From Planctomycetaceae bacterium (GTDB taxonomy: Bacteria; Planctomycetota; Planctomycetia; Pirellulales; Lacipirellulaceae), in contig PABB01000069.1 of assembly GCA_002702655.1 (NCBI GenBank), positions 124,001 through 188,000 of the forward strand: a DNA stretch of 64,000 bases, read 5' to 3'. How positions within the stretch are numbered: position 1 is the first letter of the stretch; each line of letters opens with the position of its first letter. This document shows, piece after piece, positions 8,422 through 18,416 of this stretch. Under the pieces are notes generated by a model. It saw only the letters and a program-made list of their open reading frames with translations, had not been told where the DNA came from and did no database searches. A program made the position numbers and the translations under genes.

Positions 8422-9186
8422 ATGAACGACACTCGATTCACGCGACGCGGGGCCGTGCAGGCCGGGATGGGACTCGCCGCGGCGACCGCTCTGGGGGCCA
8501 ACACGGCGGCCGCCGCCGAAGCCAGCCCGACGACGTCGCTCATCGCCCCCGGCGACGTGGTGCTGTTTCAGGGCGACTCGATCACCGACGCGGGCCGCCA
8601 GCGCGGCCGCGACGCCGCCAACGATCAGGCGGCGATGGGCGACGGCTACGCCTGGCTGGCCGCGGCCGAGCTCTTGATCACCCGCCCCGACGACAAGCTG
8701 CAAACCTACAACCGCGGCATCAGCGGCAACAAAGTGTACCAACTGGCCGAGCGGTGGCAGGCGGACTGCCTCGACTTGCAGCCCAACGTGCTGAGCATCC
8801 TGATTGGCGTGAACGACCTGTGGCACCGGCTCAACGGCCAGTACGACGGCACGATCGAAACCTACCGCGACGACTACCGCGCCCTGCTGGAGCGCACCAA
8901 GGAAGCATTGCCGCAGGTGAAGCTCGTGCTGTGCGAGCCGTTCGTGTTGAAGTGCGGCGCCGTGGGCGACGCGTTCTTCCCGGCGATCGACGAATTCCGT
9001 GCCGCGGCGGCCGAGATCGCCCGCGAGTTCGCCGCCCCATTCGTCCCGTTTCAGGCGGTGTTCAACGCCGCCGCCGAGCTGGCGGAGAAAGAATACTGGC
9101 TGCGCGACGGCGTCCACCCCACCACCCACGGCGCCGCGCTGATGGCGGGCGCGTGGCTGCGGACCGTGGGCGGCGTGCAGTCCTAG
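8422..9186 (+). CDS. Exported SGNH/GDSL hydrolase
   Basis: 254 residues. The N-terminus (FTRRGAVQAG, then an Ala-rich hydrophobic stretch to about residue 33) looks like a twin-arginine signal. Block I GDSITDAG (Ser53) is the nucleophile. NRGISGNK (block II), GVNDLWH (block III) and DGVHPT (block V, Asp/His) complete the SGNH hydrolase set. Such enzymes remove acyl groups from carbohydrates or lipids, and planctomycetes carry many next to polysaccharide-degradation genes. No sugar gene is adjacent, so the substrate is open. The ATG at 8422 is chosen for the signal peptide; an earlier in-frame start would lie inside the palindromes. Confidence 0.9.
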   Translation: MNDTRFTRRGAVQAGMGLAAATALGANTAAAAEASPTTSLIAPGDVVLFQGDSITDAGRQRGRDAANDQAAMGDGYAWLAAAELLITRPDDKLQTYNRGISGNKVYQLAERWQADCLDLQPNVLSILIGVNDLWHRLNGQYDGTIETYRDDYRALLERTKEALPQVKLVLCEPFVLKCGAVGDAFFPAIDEFRAAAAEIAREFAAPFVPFQAVFNAAAELAEKEYWLRDGVHPTTHGAALMAGAWLRTVGGVQS

Positions 9187-9370
9187 CCTGGGGGCGCCCA
9201 ACGGGCAGCCCAGTTTCTCGAAACTGGGTCGCCGCAGGCGACAAGCGGCGGCGCGTTGATTCAAACAGCGCGCCATGAGTCATTGCCTCAGACCCACAAC
9301 GTCCTGCGGCTGTGCCGCCCAGGTTCGAGAAGCTAGGCTGCCCGGTGGAGCAGTTTCGGGCGTGGAATGG

Positions 9371-9468
9371 GATTCCGGTCCGCCGGGAAACCATCAGCGC
9401 ACGCGATCGGCAGCCAAAGAGACACAACGGGTGAGCGGAGTACTGCCAACCCGTCCTACTTGGCTGGT
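9371..9468. repeat. Dispersed ~100-bp intergenic repeat, copy A
   Basis: Begins CCGGTCCGCCGGGAAAC, continues through CAGCGCACGCGA and ends near GCCAACCCGTCCTAC. It matches copies at 10238-10334 and 14674-14769 in the same order of blocks. No open frame or transposase is associated. It occupies the otherwise empty gap of about 340 bp between the SGNH hydrolase gene and the next gene. Confidence 0.75.
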
Positions 9469-9530
9469 TGTCGGAAAAGACTCAGACACGAAGGCGCCGT
9501 GCGCATCGCGACGCCCCTGTCACATGCTCC

Positions 9531-10169
9531 TCAACGAATCTCAAACCTCGTCGGGCGGCAGATCAACTCCTCTGCCCATTCCTCGTTGATGGCGGGATAT
9601 CCTTGTTTTTGAAATTCCTTCGCGACCGGCACCTGAGTGAGTTCGACCTCGTACTGGGCTGGGGGCAATTTGCCCAGCGGAATGAGCGCGAAATGGACGG
9701 TCGCGTCCCGCGTTCGATGAGGATGGAATCTGTAGCGGATTTCGATCGACCTGCCTGTGGCCCGGACTTCGTCAAGGAACACATAGGTTCCAGACATTTC
9801 GGTAAAGAAGACGAGCGAGAGCGGCATTCCGGACTTAAACATCTGGTCCGGCATGGATTTGCCCTCGAAAATCTTGCGCACGCGCGGCAATGCCTTGGGG
9901 CCTTCCCCTTCAACGACAAACGCCTGACCGTGCTTGTCGTCAATCTGGAAACGGACCATCGCCCGAGTGATATAGACGACGTCGGCGCCGTTCTCCATCA
10001 CGTATTTGCCATCCTTTGTTGCCGTGGACAGCCTCTTCGTGCCAGGCATCTCGTAGGCCCAAATCTCCTTGAGCGGAATGATGCGGCCCTTCTCCGAACG
10101 CTCTGCCAGGAGGGAGGTTGGAAAGGCGCTCAGCGCAAGAAACGAGGCGAGTGCTTCGCGGCGATGCAT
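9531..10169 (-). CDS. Exported protein of unknown function
   Basis: 212 residues. MHRREALASFLALSAF is a short signal-like N-terminus, with a probable cleavage site near residue 22. The mature part is rich in beta-strand-type sequence (IEIRYRFHPHRTRDATVHFALIPLG) and has no visible catalytic motif. I do not recognise the family. It is flanked on both sides by copies A and B of the dispersed repeat, so it sits in a repeat-rich accessory stretch. Confidence 0.65.
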   Translation of the reverse strand: MHRREALASFLALSAFPTSLLAERSEKGRIIPLKEIWAYEMPGTKRLSTATKDGKYVMENGADVVYITRAMVRFQIDDKHGQAFVVEGEGPKALPRVRKIFEGKSMPDQMFKSGMPLSLVFFTEMSGTYVFLDEVRATGRSIEIRYRFHPHRTRDATVHFALIPLGKLPPAQYEVELTQVPVAKEFQKQGYPAINEEWAEELICRPTRFEIR

Positions 10170-10237
10170 GATGAGATCTCCGTCCTACTGTGAACCCCAA
10201 AACTATCGTGCTTTGTCGCACGAGTCGAGTCGGACGG

Positions 10238-10334
10238 TTCCCGGTCCGCCGGGAACCCAGCAGCGCACGCGACTGTCAGCCAAATTGACATGGCGGGTGG
10301 GCGGAGGATCGCCAACCCGTCCTGCCCAGCTGGC
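10238..10334. repeat. Dispersed ~100-bp intergenic repeat, copy B
   Basis: Closest to copy A: CCGGTCCGCCGGGAAC, CAGCGCACGCGA, then GGGTGGGCGGAGGATCGCCAACCCGTCC. On the minus strand it abuts and truncates a vWA-type reading frame. Confidence 0.8.
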
Positions 10335-10455
10335 TTTCCACTCCAAATCCGGATTCGTCAACAAGGAAGACGATATCCGCCATCGTGGCAAGCATGCGGC
10401 GGTCTTCAAGCGGCTCGCTTCCCAAGGTGACGTGTTGCAGTTGTGGCGTCTGCAT
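10335..10455 (-). pseudogene. Remnant of LEDRRMLA-type exoprotein with vWA start
   Basis: From an ATG at 10455 the frame reads a short leader, then EPLEDRRMLA, then MADIVFLVDESG, and loses similarity on entering repeat copy B. The first motif is the N-terminal 'LE-x-R-x-LLA' signature of large planctomycete exoproteins. The second is the beginning of a von Willebrand A domain, where DxSxS should follow but FGVES is found instead. The frame stops at 10276, inside the repeat. I read this as the 5' stump of a large surface-protein gene, cut off near the point where the repeat begins. Confidence 0.6.
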
Positions 10456-10538
10456 CGTTCGATACCTCGGGCGTGGCAATCGCATACCGGACCCTCTGGG
10501 TAACGCACACAGTATTGGAACGGCGTGTAGAAAAGCAA

Positions 10539-11192
10539 TCAGCGGAGCAGGCGATGATGCGCGGCAGAAATGATAGCGAGCAGTACGGCAAGTATTGCCG
10601 TACTCCTTGGCTCGGGGACTGCCGTTCGTACAAGCATCACGCCAAAGGGGTAGGGTCGCTGAAGATTCGGCGAGTTGGTAAAGAACAACCCGGCCTGGTA
10701 GATGTCATCTACGTAGAAGACGGATGATATCCTTGGATTTGGAGGCGTATCCTCCACTTCATCGAGAAGCCCCACAGCAAGCTTATTCGTCAGATTCGCC
10801 GGCTGTGGAGTGTAGTCCAACAATTCGATCAAAACTGTGGTGCGCGAAATATTCGACGGATCAAAGACGTCATTGACATTGATTCCAGCAGACGTGGCCA
10901 ACTCAGTCACGTCGCCGGCTCTTGCCACAGAGAATCCCGCGAACATGCCGCCAGGATCCGTTTGGCCGACGACGAATTGAACTCTCTCCTCGGCCGACGT
11001 GCCGGGAAAGCGATCGTCGAGCAAGGTCTGGGAAAGATCGAGCCACTCGCGCCGATTGATTGTGTCGTAGGTCAGCAGCCCATCGCCGCTCGACTTCCAG
11101 TCACGCTCTAGAACGGCGGCATGACAGGGCGCACAAAAGAGCAAGAACAAGATCGACGCGACCAAGGCCCGCGTGTGTCGGTGACTTGCCAT
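10539..11192 (-). CDS. Small exported PEP-CTERM protein
   Basis: 217 residues from ATG 11192. A signal peptide ends about CHAAVLE. The C-terminus is VPEPRSTAILAVLLAIISAAHHRLLR. That is a Pro-Glu-Pro motif, a hydrophobic helix and a short basic tail, the tripartite signal recognised by an exosortase. The mature region has no recognised domain; DLSQTLLDDRFPGTS resembles a motif seen in other PEP-CTERM proteins. The protein is expected to be exported and sorted to the cell surface. An alternative start eight codons upstream is less likely. Confidence 0.75.
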   Translation of the reverse strand: MASHRHTRALVASILFLLFCAPCHAAVLERDWKSSGDGLLTYDTINRREWLDLSQTLLDDRFPGTSAEERVQFVVGQTDPGGMFAGFSVARAGDVTELATSAGINVNDVFDPSNISRTTVLIELLDYTPQPANLTNKLAVGLLDEVEDTPPNPRISSVFYVDDIYQAGLFFTNSPNLQRPYPFGVMLVRTAVPEPRSTAILAVLLAIISAAHHRLLR

Positions 11193-11330
11193 GACTGCTG
11201 TGAGTCCACTGATCAAGAGATGGATGCGGTGACACGCACGGCCTGCAAATCGCGCGCCTCTACAGGAAACAAGTGTGCTTGTCTTGCGACCGATCGCACC
11301 TGGCCGTCGCTACGCGGGCAACTCAAGCAG

Positions 11331-11702
11331 CTATGGCGTGTATACCCCTCTCTCCGGGCGCGTGCATTGTAGAGATGCCCAGTGCAATTCGTGGGCGGTT
11401 CCGCACAGAATGTCATTTCTTGGTGCAACGAGCGGAAACGACCACTTGCGACAGGCCAACGCACCCGCGGCAGCCAGAACGGCAGGCGGGATCAGCGTAA
11501 GAGCGGAGAACTGGTACTCGAAAACGCCAATGAGTGCGCAGACGCTCCACAACCCCGTTATGACGAGCCACAGCGCAGGGAATGCCCGCTTGTGCCACCG
11601 CGTCATCATGTTCGACGAGATTTGACGCATATGTTCAGGCGACGATGCCTGTGTTGGGGCGCCCGCAAATACCCGAAGCCGCCAATACGGCTTCAAGAAC
11701 AC
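11331..11702 (-). CDS. Possible small two-helix membrane protein
   Basis: 123 residues with two hydrophobic stretches (about 42-63 and 68-84). No domain is recognised, the N-terminal start is uncertain and the C-terminus is low in secondary-structure-like sequence. It is supported only by reading-frame length and the two helices. A shorter start at the internal Met near residue 25 or 32 would still keep both helices. It could also be a fortuitous frame. Confidence 0.35.
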   Translation of the reverse strand: MFLKPYWRLRVFAGAPTQASSPEHMRQISSNMMTRWHKRAFPALWLVITGLWSVCALIGVFEYQFSALTLIPPAVLAAAGALACRKWSFPLVAPRNDILCGTAHELHWASLQCTRPERGVYTP

Positions 11703-11900
11703 ATTACCTACTATAGGTAACTGCCACAGCAGCTACTATTGCGCATCGCTTGGCGGTTGGCCCGACGCGGTCGATCGGTGTGCAGGGCGAGCCACCTGGA
11801 GCCGGCGAACTGCCACGGCGCCAGCATGAACGGTCCCGCCCCGCGGTGCGTATCAAGGGCATCGAGCCGAGGGACGGCTTCAGACGTGAGAGGGACCGCC

Positions 11901-12065
11901 ATGCGACGCCAATCCAATGCCCCGCTGCTGTTATTCGAGCTGGCGGCCCTGGTCGCCTTGTTCATTTTTCTGCTGTCGCAGGGGCGCCCCATCATCGGGA
12001 CAGCCCGCGAAGTTCCCACGCGGGGGATGATCCAGCACACGCTGAGCGTGCCGCCCGTGGAATGA
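11901..12065 (+). CDS. Small single-pass membrane protein
   Basis: 54 residues starting MRRQSNAPLLLFELAALVAL. A single hydrophobic helix covers about 8-26, followed by a short polar tail. An AGGG ribosome-binding sequence lies 8-10 bp before ATG 11901, which favours this internal start over the longer upstream frame. Small one-helix proteins of this type often tune a membrane complex, but no partner is visible. The next gene on this strand, 330 bp on, is also a membrane protein. Confidence 0.5.
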   Translation: MRRQSNAPLLLFELAALVALFIFLLSQGRPIIGTAREVPTRGMIQHTLSVPPVE

Positions 12066-12396
12066 GAGTCGGCCAGCAACGAATGGGAACAGCACGCCGC
12101 GTTGTGGACGTGACGTAGGCCGTGGTCGAAGACGTTCTGATCGGCACGTCAATGACGACCACGCGTGGGAGGTCGTTCTCAGCCCGCTCGCGGCGCGGCG
12201 GGGCCAGTCGGCGGGTGAGCGGAACCCGCGCCCGGCTGATTCTTACGACGCGGATGACCGATGCAACCGGACGCGGATTCCCTCGGGCGGCGCCATTGTG
12301 GTCTGCATTGCCGGGAACGACCGGACTGGTTGTCATAAAGTTTGACGTCGCCGCAATTTCGGCGTGGCTCGTCTGCTTGTCGCCCGGAGTCTGTCC
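12066..12396. other. Intergenic, no gene seen
   Basis: Neither strand shows a convincing coding frame, RNA gene or strong hairpin. It probably holds the promoter of the membrane spermidine-synthase-like gene, but no clear -35/-10 pair could be chosen. Confidence 0.4.
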
Positions 12397-14661
12397 ATGT
12401 CGCGCACTGCCGCAGTGGATTCGAACGAATCGCGTCCCGGCCCCGTCAATCGTACGTGGGCGATCTTGTTGATCAGCATCGCGGGGTTGTACCTCGAACT
12501 GCTGCTCATTCGCTGGATTGGCACGGAAGTGCGGATCTTTGCCTACCTGCAGAACACGATTCTGATCGTGTGCTTTCTCGGGCTGGGCATCGGGTGTTTT
12601 ACCTGCCGGCAGCGGATTGTCATGCGACGGTCTCTGTTGGCCCTGCTGTGTCTGACGGCGGCGTTGTCCGTGCCGTTGATGCACGAGCACCTGGGCAAGA
12701 TCAGCCTGTTGTTGAGCGGGCTGGGCGACTTTGTGATTTGGGAGGAGGCGCTCGACGCGGGTCTGTGGACGGGCCTGGGCCGCATGGCGCTGGGGCTGGC
12801 GTCGGCATTTCTGCTGTTGGTCGTCGTGTGGGAGATCTTCGTCCCCATCGGCCGCGTGCTGGGGCGGTTGATGGACGACCATCCGCGCACCGTGTGGGCG
12901 TATTCCGTCAACGTGATCGGCAGCCTGATCGGCGTGTGGCTGTTTGTGGCGCTCAGCGCGCTGTCGCTCTCGCCGTTCGTGTGGATGGCGTTTGCCGCGG
13001 CGATGTTGCTGGCATTCGTAGGGCGCGGCCGCGAGCGGTGGTTCAACCTGGCGTGCCTAGCGGGCATATTGGGCGCGACCTGGTTCGCCGACCAGCGACC
13101 GGAGTTGATGGAACTGTCGTGGTCGCCCTATCAGAAGCTGGCGCTGTATGAGAACACCGATCCGGCCCAGCAGTGGAAGGGCCGCTATGTGATCGACGTG
13201 AACAACACCGGCTATCAAGGCATGGTCGACCTGAGCGCCGCGGGCGTGGCGGCCAATCCGCATATCACCCCCGAGATGGCGGCGGTCAGCCAGTACGACA
13301 TTCCGCTATTGATGAAGCCGCAGCCGAAGAACGTGCTGATCGTCGGCGCCGGCTCGGGCAACGACGTGGCCGGTGCGCTCCGCGGCGGCGCCGAGCACGT
13401 GACGGCCGTGGAAATCGATCCGGTGATCATCGACATGGGCCGGCGGCATCATCCGGAGCGGCCCTATGACTCACAGCGCGTGACGGTGGTCATCGACGAC
13501 GCACGGTCGTTCTTCGCCACGACACAGGAGAAGTTCGATCTGATCATTTTCGGGCTGCTCGACTCGCACACAATGACGTCGATGACCAACGCCCGCCTGG
13601 ACCACTACGTATACACGCAAGAGAGTCTCGCCCGCGCGGCCAGTTTGCTGACGGATGACGGCGTGATGTCACTGAACTTCCTGGCTCAACGCGATTTCAT
13701 CGAGGACCGCATTCATCGCAGCCTGACTGAGGTCTTCGGTCAGGCTCCGCTGGCGTTCTGCCACGAGACCGACGCGACGGGTTGGGGCGGCGTCATGTTC
13801 TTCGCCGGCAATCAGAACGCAATTGAGCGCGCGTTGGCCGACAATCCGCACCTGGCCGCCGCGATCGCCAAGTGGCAGCAGGAGCGGCCCGTCGCGGCAA
13901 CCGGCACGACCAAAGTCGCCACCGACGACTGGCCGTACCTGTATCTCAAGCGGCCGCACGTGCCGTCAATGTACTACCTGATGGCAGTGCTCATGGCCTG
14001 CCTGCTGGTCTACGCCCGGCAACGGTGCGGCGGCCGCGACTGGTTCGGCAAGTGGCACGCGAGCCAATGGCACTTTTTCTTTCTGGGCGCCGCGTTCTTG
14101 CTGCTGGAAGTGCAAAATATCAGCAAAGCGTCGGTCGTGCTGGGCAACACCTGGACGGTCAACGCCGTGATCATCTCGGGCATCCTGGCGATGGTGCTGT
14201 TGGCCAACCTGATCGCCGCGCGGGTCCGGCGCATTCCGACGGCGTTGACCACCGTGGGCCTGATTGGCGTGTGCGTGGCGTTGTATTTCATCGACCTGTC
14301 GACGTTCGGCTTCCTCCCCTACGCCGTCAAGGCGCCACTGGTCGGTGCGCTGACGACGTTGCCCATGCTGTTCAGCGGATTGCTGTTCATCGATTCCTTT
14401 GCGAAGTGCCCCGACAAGGGCCAGGCGCTGGGCGCCAATCTGATCGGCGCCCTGGTCGGCGGCGTGCTGCAGGCGGCGACGTTCGTGATCGGCGTGAAGG
14501 CGCTGCTGCTGATCGTGGCGGGCCTTTACGTCGCCGCCCTGGCGACGCGACCGCGACCAGCGTACGCCCGCGACACGCAGCGAGCGGGCGCCCATGATGC
14601 GCCAGTCGACGCGGCCGCAGGCCTGTTCGCATGGCTGCGCCAGCGGGCGCCGTCGCAGTGA
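12397..14661 (+). CDS. Membrane-embedded spermidine-synthase-like protein
   Basis: 754 residues in three parts. The N-terminal membrane domain has about six helices in residues 15-220. The central Rossmann-fold domain (about 310-470) has NVLIVGAGSGNDVAG and VTAVEIDPVIID, the AdoMet or decarboxylated-AdoMet binding motifs of spermidine synthases, then VVIDDARSFF. The C-terminal part has another six or seven helices. The polyamine-synthase gatekeeper D-x-x-D region reads FGLLDSHTMTS, so aminopropyl transfer is not assured and the protein may act as a methyltransferase or sensor. Large membrane-fused spermidine-synthase-like proteins are common in planctomycetes and other bacteria, with unknown substrates. 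ATG 12397 is chosen over 12364 because a GGAG sequence precedes it. Confidence 0.85.
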   Translation: MSRTAAVDSNESRPGPVNRTWAILLISIAGLYLELLLIRWIGTEVRIFAYLQNTILIVCFLGLGIGCFTCRQRIVMRRSLLALLCLTAALSVPLMHEHLGKISLLLSGLGDFVIWEEALDAGLWTGLGRMALGLASAFLLLVVVWEIFVPIGRVLGRLMDDHPRTVWAYSVNVIGSLIGVWLFVALSALSLSPFVWMAFAAAMLLAFVGRGRERWFNLACLAGILGATWFADQRPELMELSWSPYQKLALYENTDPAQQWKGRYVIDVNNTGYQGMVDLSAAGVAANPHITPEMAAVSQYDIPLLMKPQPKNVLIVGAGSGNDVAGALRGGAEHVTAVEIDPVIIDMGRRHHPERPYDSQRVTVVIDDARSFFATTQEKFDLIIFGLLDSHTMTSMTNARLDHYVYTQESLARAASLLTDDGVMSLNFLAQRDFIEDRIHRSLTEVFGQAPLAFCHETDATGWGGVMFFAGNQNAIERALADNPHLAAAIAKWQQERPVAATGTTKVATDDWPYLYLKRPHVPSMYYLMAVLMACLLVYARQRCGGRDWFGKWHASQWHFFFLGAAFLLLEVQNISKASVVLGNTWTVNAVIISGILAMVLLANLIAARVRRIPTALTTVGLIGVCVALYFIDLSTFGFLPYAVKAPLVGALTTLPMLFSGLLFIDSFAKCPDKGQALGANLIGALVGGVLQAATFVIGVKALLLIVAGLYVAALATRPRPAYARDTQRAGAHDAPVDAAAGLFAWLRQRAPSQ

Positions 14662-14673
14662 GTCTGGTAGGAT

Positions 14674-14769
14674 GGGCTCCCGACAAGCCGGGAACTCATC
14701 AGCTCACGCGATTGTTATTCGCTGTGAAATGATGGGTTGGCGGAGGACCGCCAATCTCAACTACCGAGC
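14674..14769. repeat. Dispersed ~100-bp intergenic repeat, copy C
   Basis: More diverged than copies A and B but with the same order of blocks: GGCTCCCG..CCGGGAACTC, CAGCTCACGCGAT, then GGGTTGGCGGAGGACCGCCAA. It ends where the stop codon of the next minus-strand gene lies. Confidence 0.65.
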
Positions 14770-15966
14770 TCATTCGCAACAGACGATCCGGCGAGAAGTG
14801 CGAAGCTTAGGCGATCTTTCCTGCAGAAACGTCGGCACGTGGCGGTTGCAAGCGGATAATCCAATTGCGATTACGGCCAGCACGATGCCCGAAGCCTCCG
14901 GAGTCGCTGATGCGGTTGCCGTCGACGTCACCCCCAGACCCAGGTTTGCATGCCATAGGGCTAGATCTGCGGCGGCGATTGGGACGGGCGATTCTCCTCG
15001 TTGCCAAGCGAGAAAGTCGGCGCCGGTCACGGCGAAGTTGTGGTTGAAGTCTCCCGACGGTCCAGGCGCGACAACGCTCAGTATTGTGCTTTGCAACGAC
15101 GGAGAATACTCCAGCGTGTAGTCGACTCCGTCAGTGGCTCCGGCGAGCGTCGACAACTGGGACGCGCCATTGTCCCAGTAGTAAATCGCGTCAGTTCCTT
15201 CGACGAGGTCCAGAAACTGGACGAGCGAATCGCTGGCGGCGCCGCGCATTGCCAGTTTTCCACCCGAAGCCATGGCAATGTAGCTGCTGCCTTGGGCGTA
15301 TGCATCAATGTTGAGCCGCCCGTCAACCTCGACCGACCCACCGCGCGTGATCGAAAGCGTCGCAGCGCCTTGGCCCCCGAGATGGAGATCACTTTGGATC
15401 CACCAGAACGACCCGTCGCCATCGACTGCAATCTGACTCGTCGAGCCGAGTTGATTGCCAGAGTAGGCAATTGCGCTGCGGACGTATCCCCCGCCAGTAA
15501 TTGCCAGCTCCGCGGCCCCTTGAAAGCCAAGTGACAAGCCCGAAGCATTGACGAGCACGGAATCGACACCGTCGACAACAATTCTGCCTGTCGAGCCTGC
15601 AAACGTACCTACCCAGCAGTTGTAGTTGGCGACCGCTCCGCCATCAGTCACGTTCAACTCCCCGTTTCCGCTTTTTCCAACAAAGACGTCGCTGATTCCG
15701 ATACTGCTCCACTGAGAGCCGACGCCATTGACGGCGACCATTCCCGTGGCGCCGAAATCGTAGCCGATGCCAACCGAGTTCGATCGCAAGAGACTGCCTG
15801 CATCAACCGAGATTGATCCGTAGCTGGACCTGCCGACGTGAGCTTCGGTGCGGCTGGGCCACGCTGCTGGATCACTAGGACCAACTTCGCCGTGGAAGGT
15901 TATGGCGGCTCGGGCCGAGGAAGTCGTGGCGACGATAAGAAACGCAGCCGCCATGTGGCGAAGCAT
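14770..15966 (-). CDS. Exported PEP-CTERM-like protein with repeated beta-helix motifs
   Basis: 398 residues. A signal peptide ends about SSARAAI. Residues 40-240 are built from repeats of about 50 residues with the pattern VGxSGxGxLxVxDGGxV, the PEP-CTERM autotransporter-type beta-helix seen in planctomycetes. Near 310-345 a dockerin-like segment GDFNHNFAVTGADFLAWQRG is visible. The C-terminal signal is a variant (TPEASG, then a hydrophobic helix ending GLSAC). Unusually, about 25 residues follow the helix (to RRIVCCE), where other PEP-CTERM proteins stop within a few basic residues. The stop codon touches dispersed repeat copy C, so the tail may be read-through created by the repeat. Confidence 0.8.
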   Translation of the reverse strand: MLRHMAAAFLIVATTSSARAAITFHGEVGPSDPAAWPSRTEAHVGRSSYGSISVDAGSLLRSNSVGIGYDFGATGMVAVNGVGSQWSSIGISDVFVGKSGNGELNVTDGGAVANYNCWVGTFAGSTGRIVVDGVDSVLVNASGLSLGFQGAAELAITGGGYVRSAIAYSGNQLGSTSQIAVDGDGSFWWIQSDLHLGGQGAATLSITRGGSVEVDGRLNIDAYAQGSSYIAMASGGKLAMRGAASDSLVQFLDLVEGTDAIYYWDNGASQLSTLAGATDGVDYTLEYSPSLQSTILSVVAPGPSGDFNHNFAVTGADFLAWQRGESPVPIAAADLALWHANLGLGVTSTATASATPEASGIVLAVIAIGLSACNRHVPTFLQERSPKLRTSRRIVCCE

Positions 15967-16061
15967 GGTATTGCCCGGCGATGGTACGGAGTCTTAGGCA
16001 ATCACGAGTATAGTCAGATCGGCGAGACGCCGCACCAGATGGTCGTCTGATGACCGGCAGC

Positions 16062-16094
16062 GGGTAGCCCCGGTTGCCGTTAAGGCTACCGGGG
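16062..16094. repeat. Inverted repeat GCCCCGGT...ACCGGGGC
   Basis: 8-bp complementary arms flank a 13-base loop; the element is followed by GGCGCAGCCGCGAGG. It lies in the gap between the mutase operon and the PEP-CTERM gene and resembles short palindromic intergenic repeats. Confidence 0.55.
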
Positions 16095-16214
16095 CGGCGC
16101 AGCCGCGAGGGGTATCGCTTTCTGGACCGCGTCTCTTGCCGGTGCGCGGCCCGGGTAGGCTCGCGCGCCAACCCGTGGTACCCAAGACAGTCGCTACACT
16201 GCTGCGCGCCGCAT

Positions 16215-16243
16215 TTAGCCGCCGGTCATTGACCGGCGGCTAA
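16215..16243 (-). terminator. Perfect 14-bp hairpin downstream of the mutase operon
   Basis: TTAGCCGCCGGTCA, one base, then the exact complement. It begins 14 bp after the stop codon of the large mutase subunit. There is no following T-run, so it may be a transcript-stabilising or Rho-assisted structure rather than a classic intrinsic terminator. Confidence 0.5.
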
Positions 16244-16256
16244 GTGGGCTTCTTCG

Positions 16257-18412
<2,156 letters not shown>

Positions 18413-18416
<4 letters not shown>

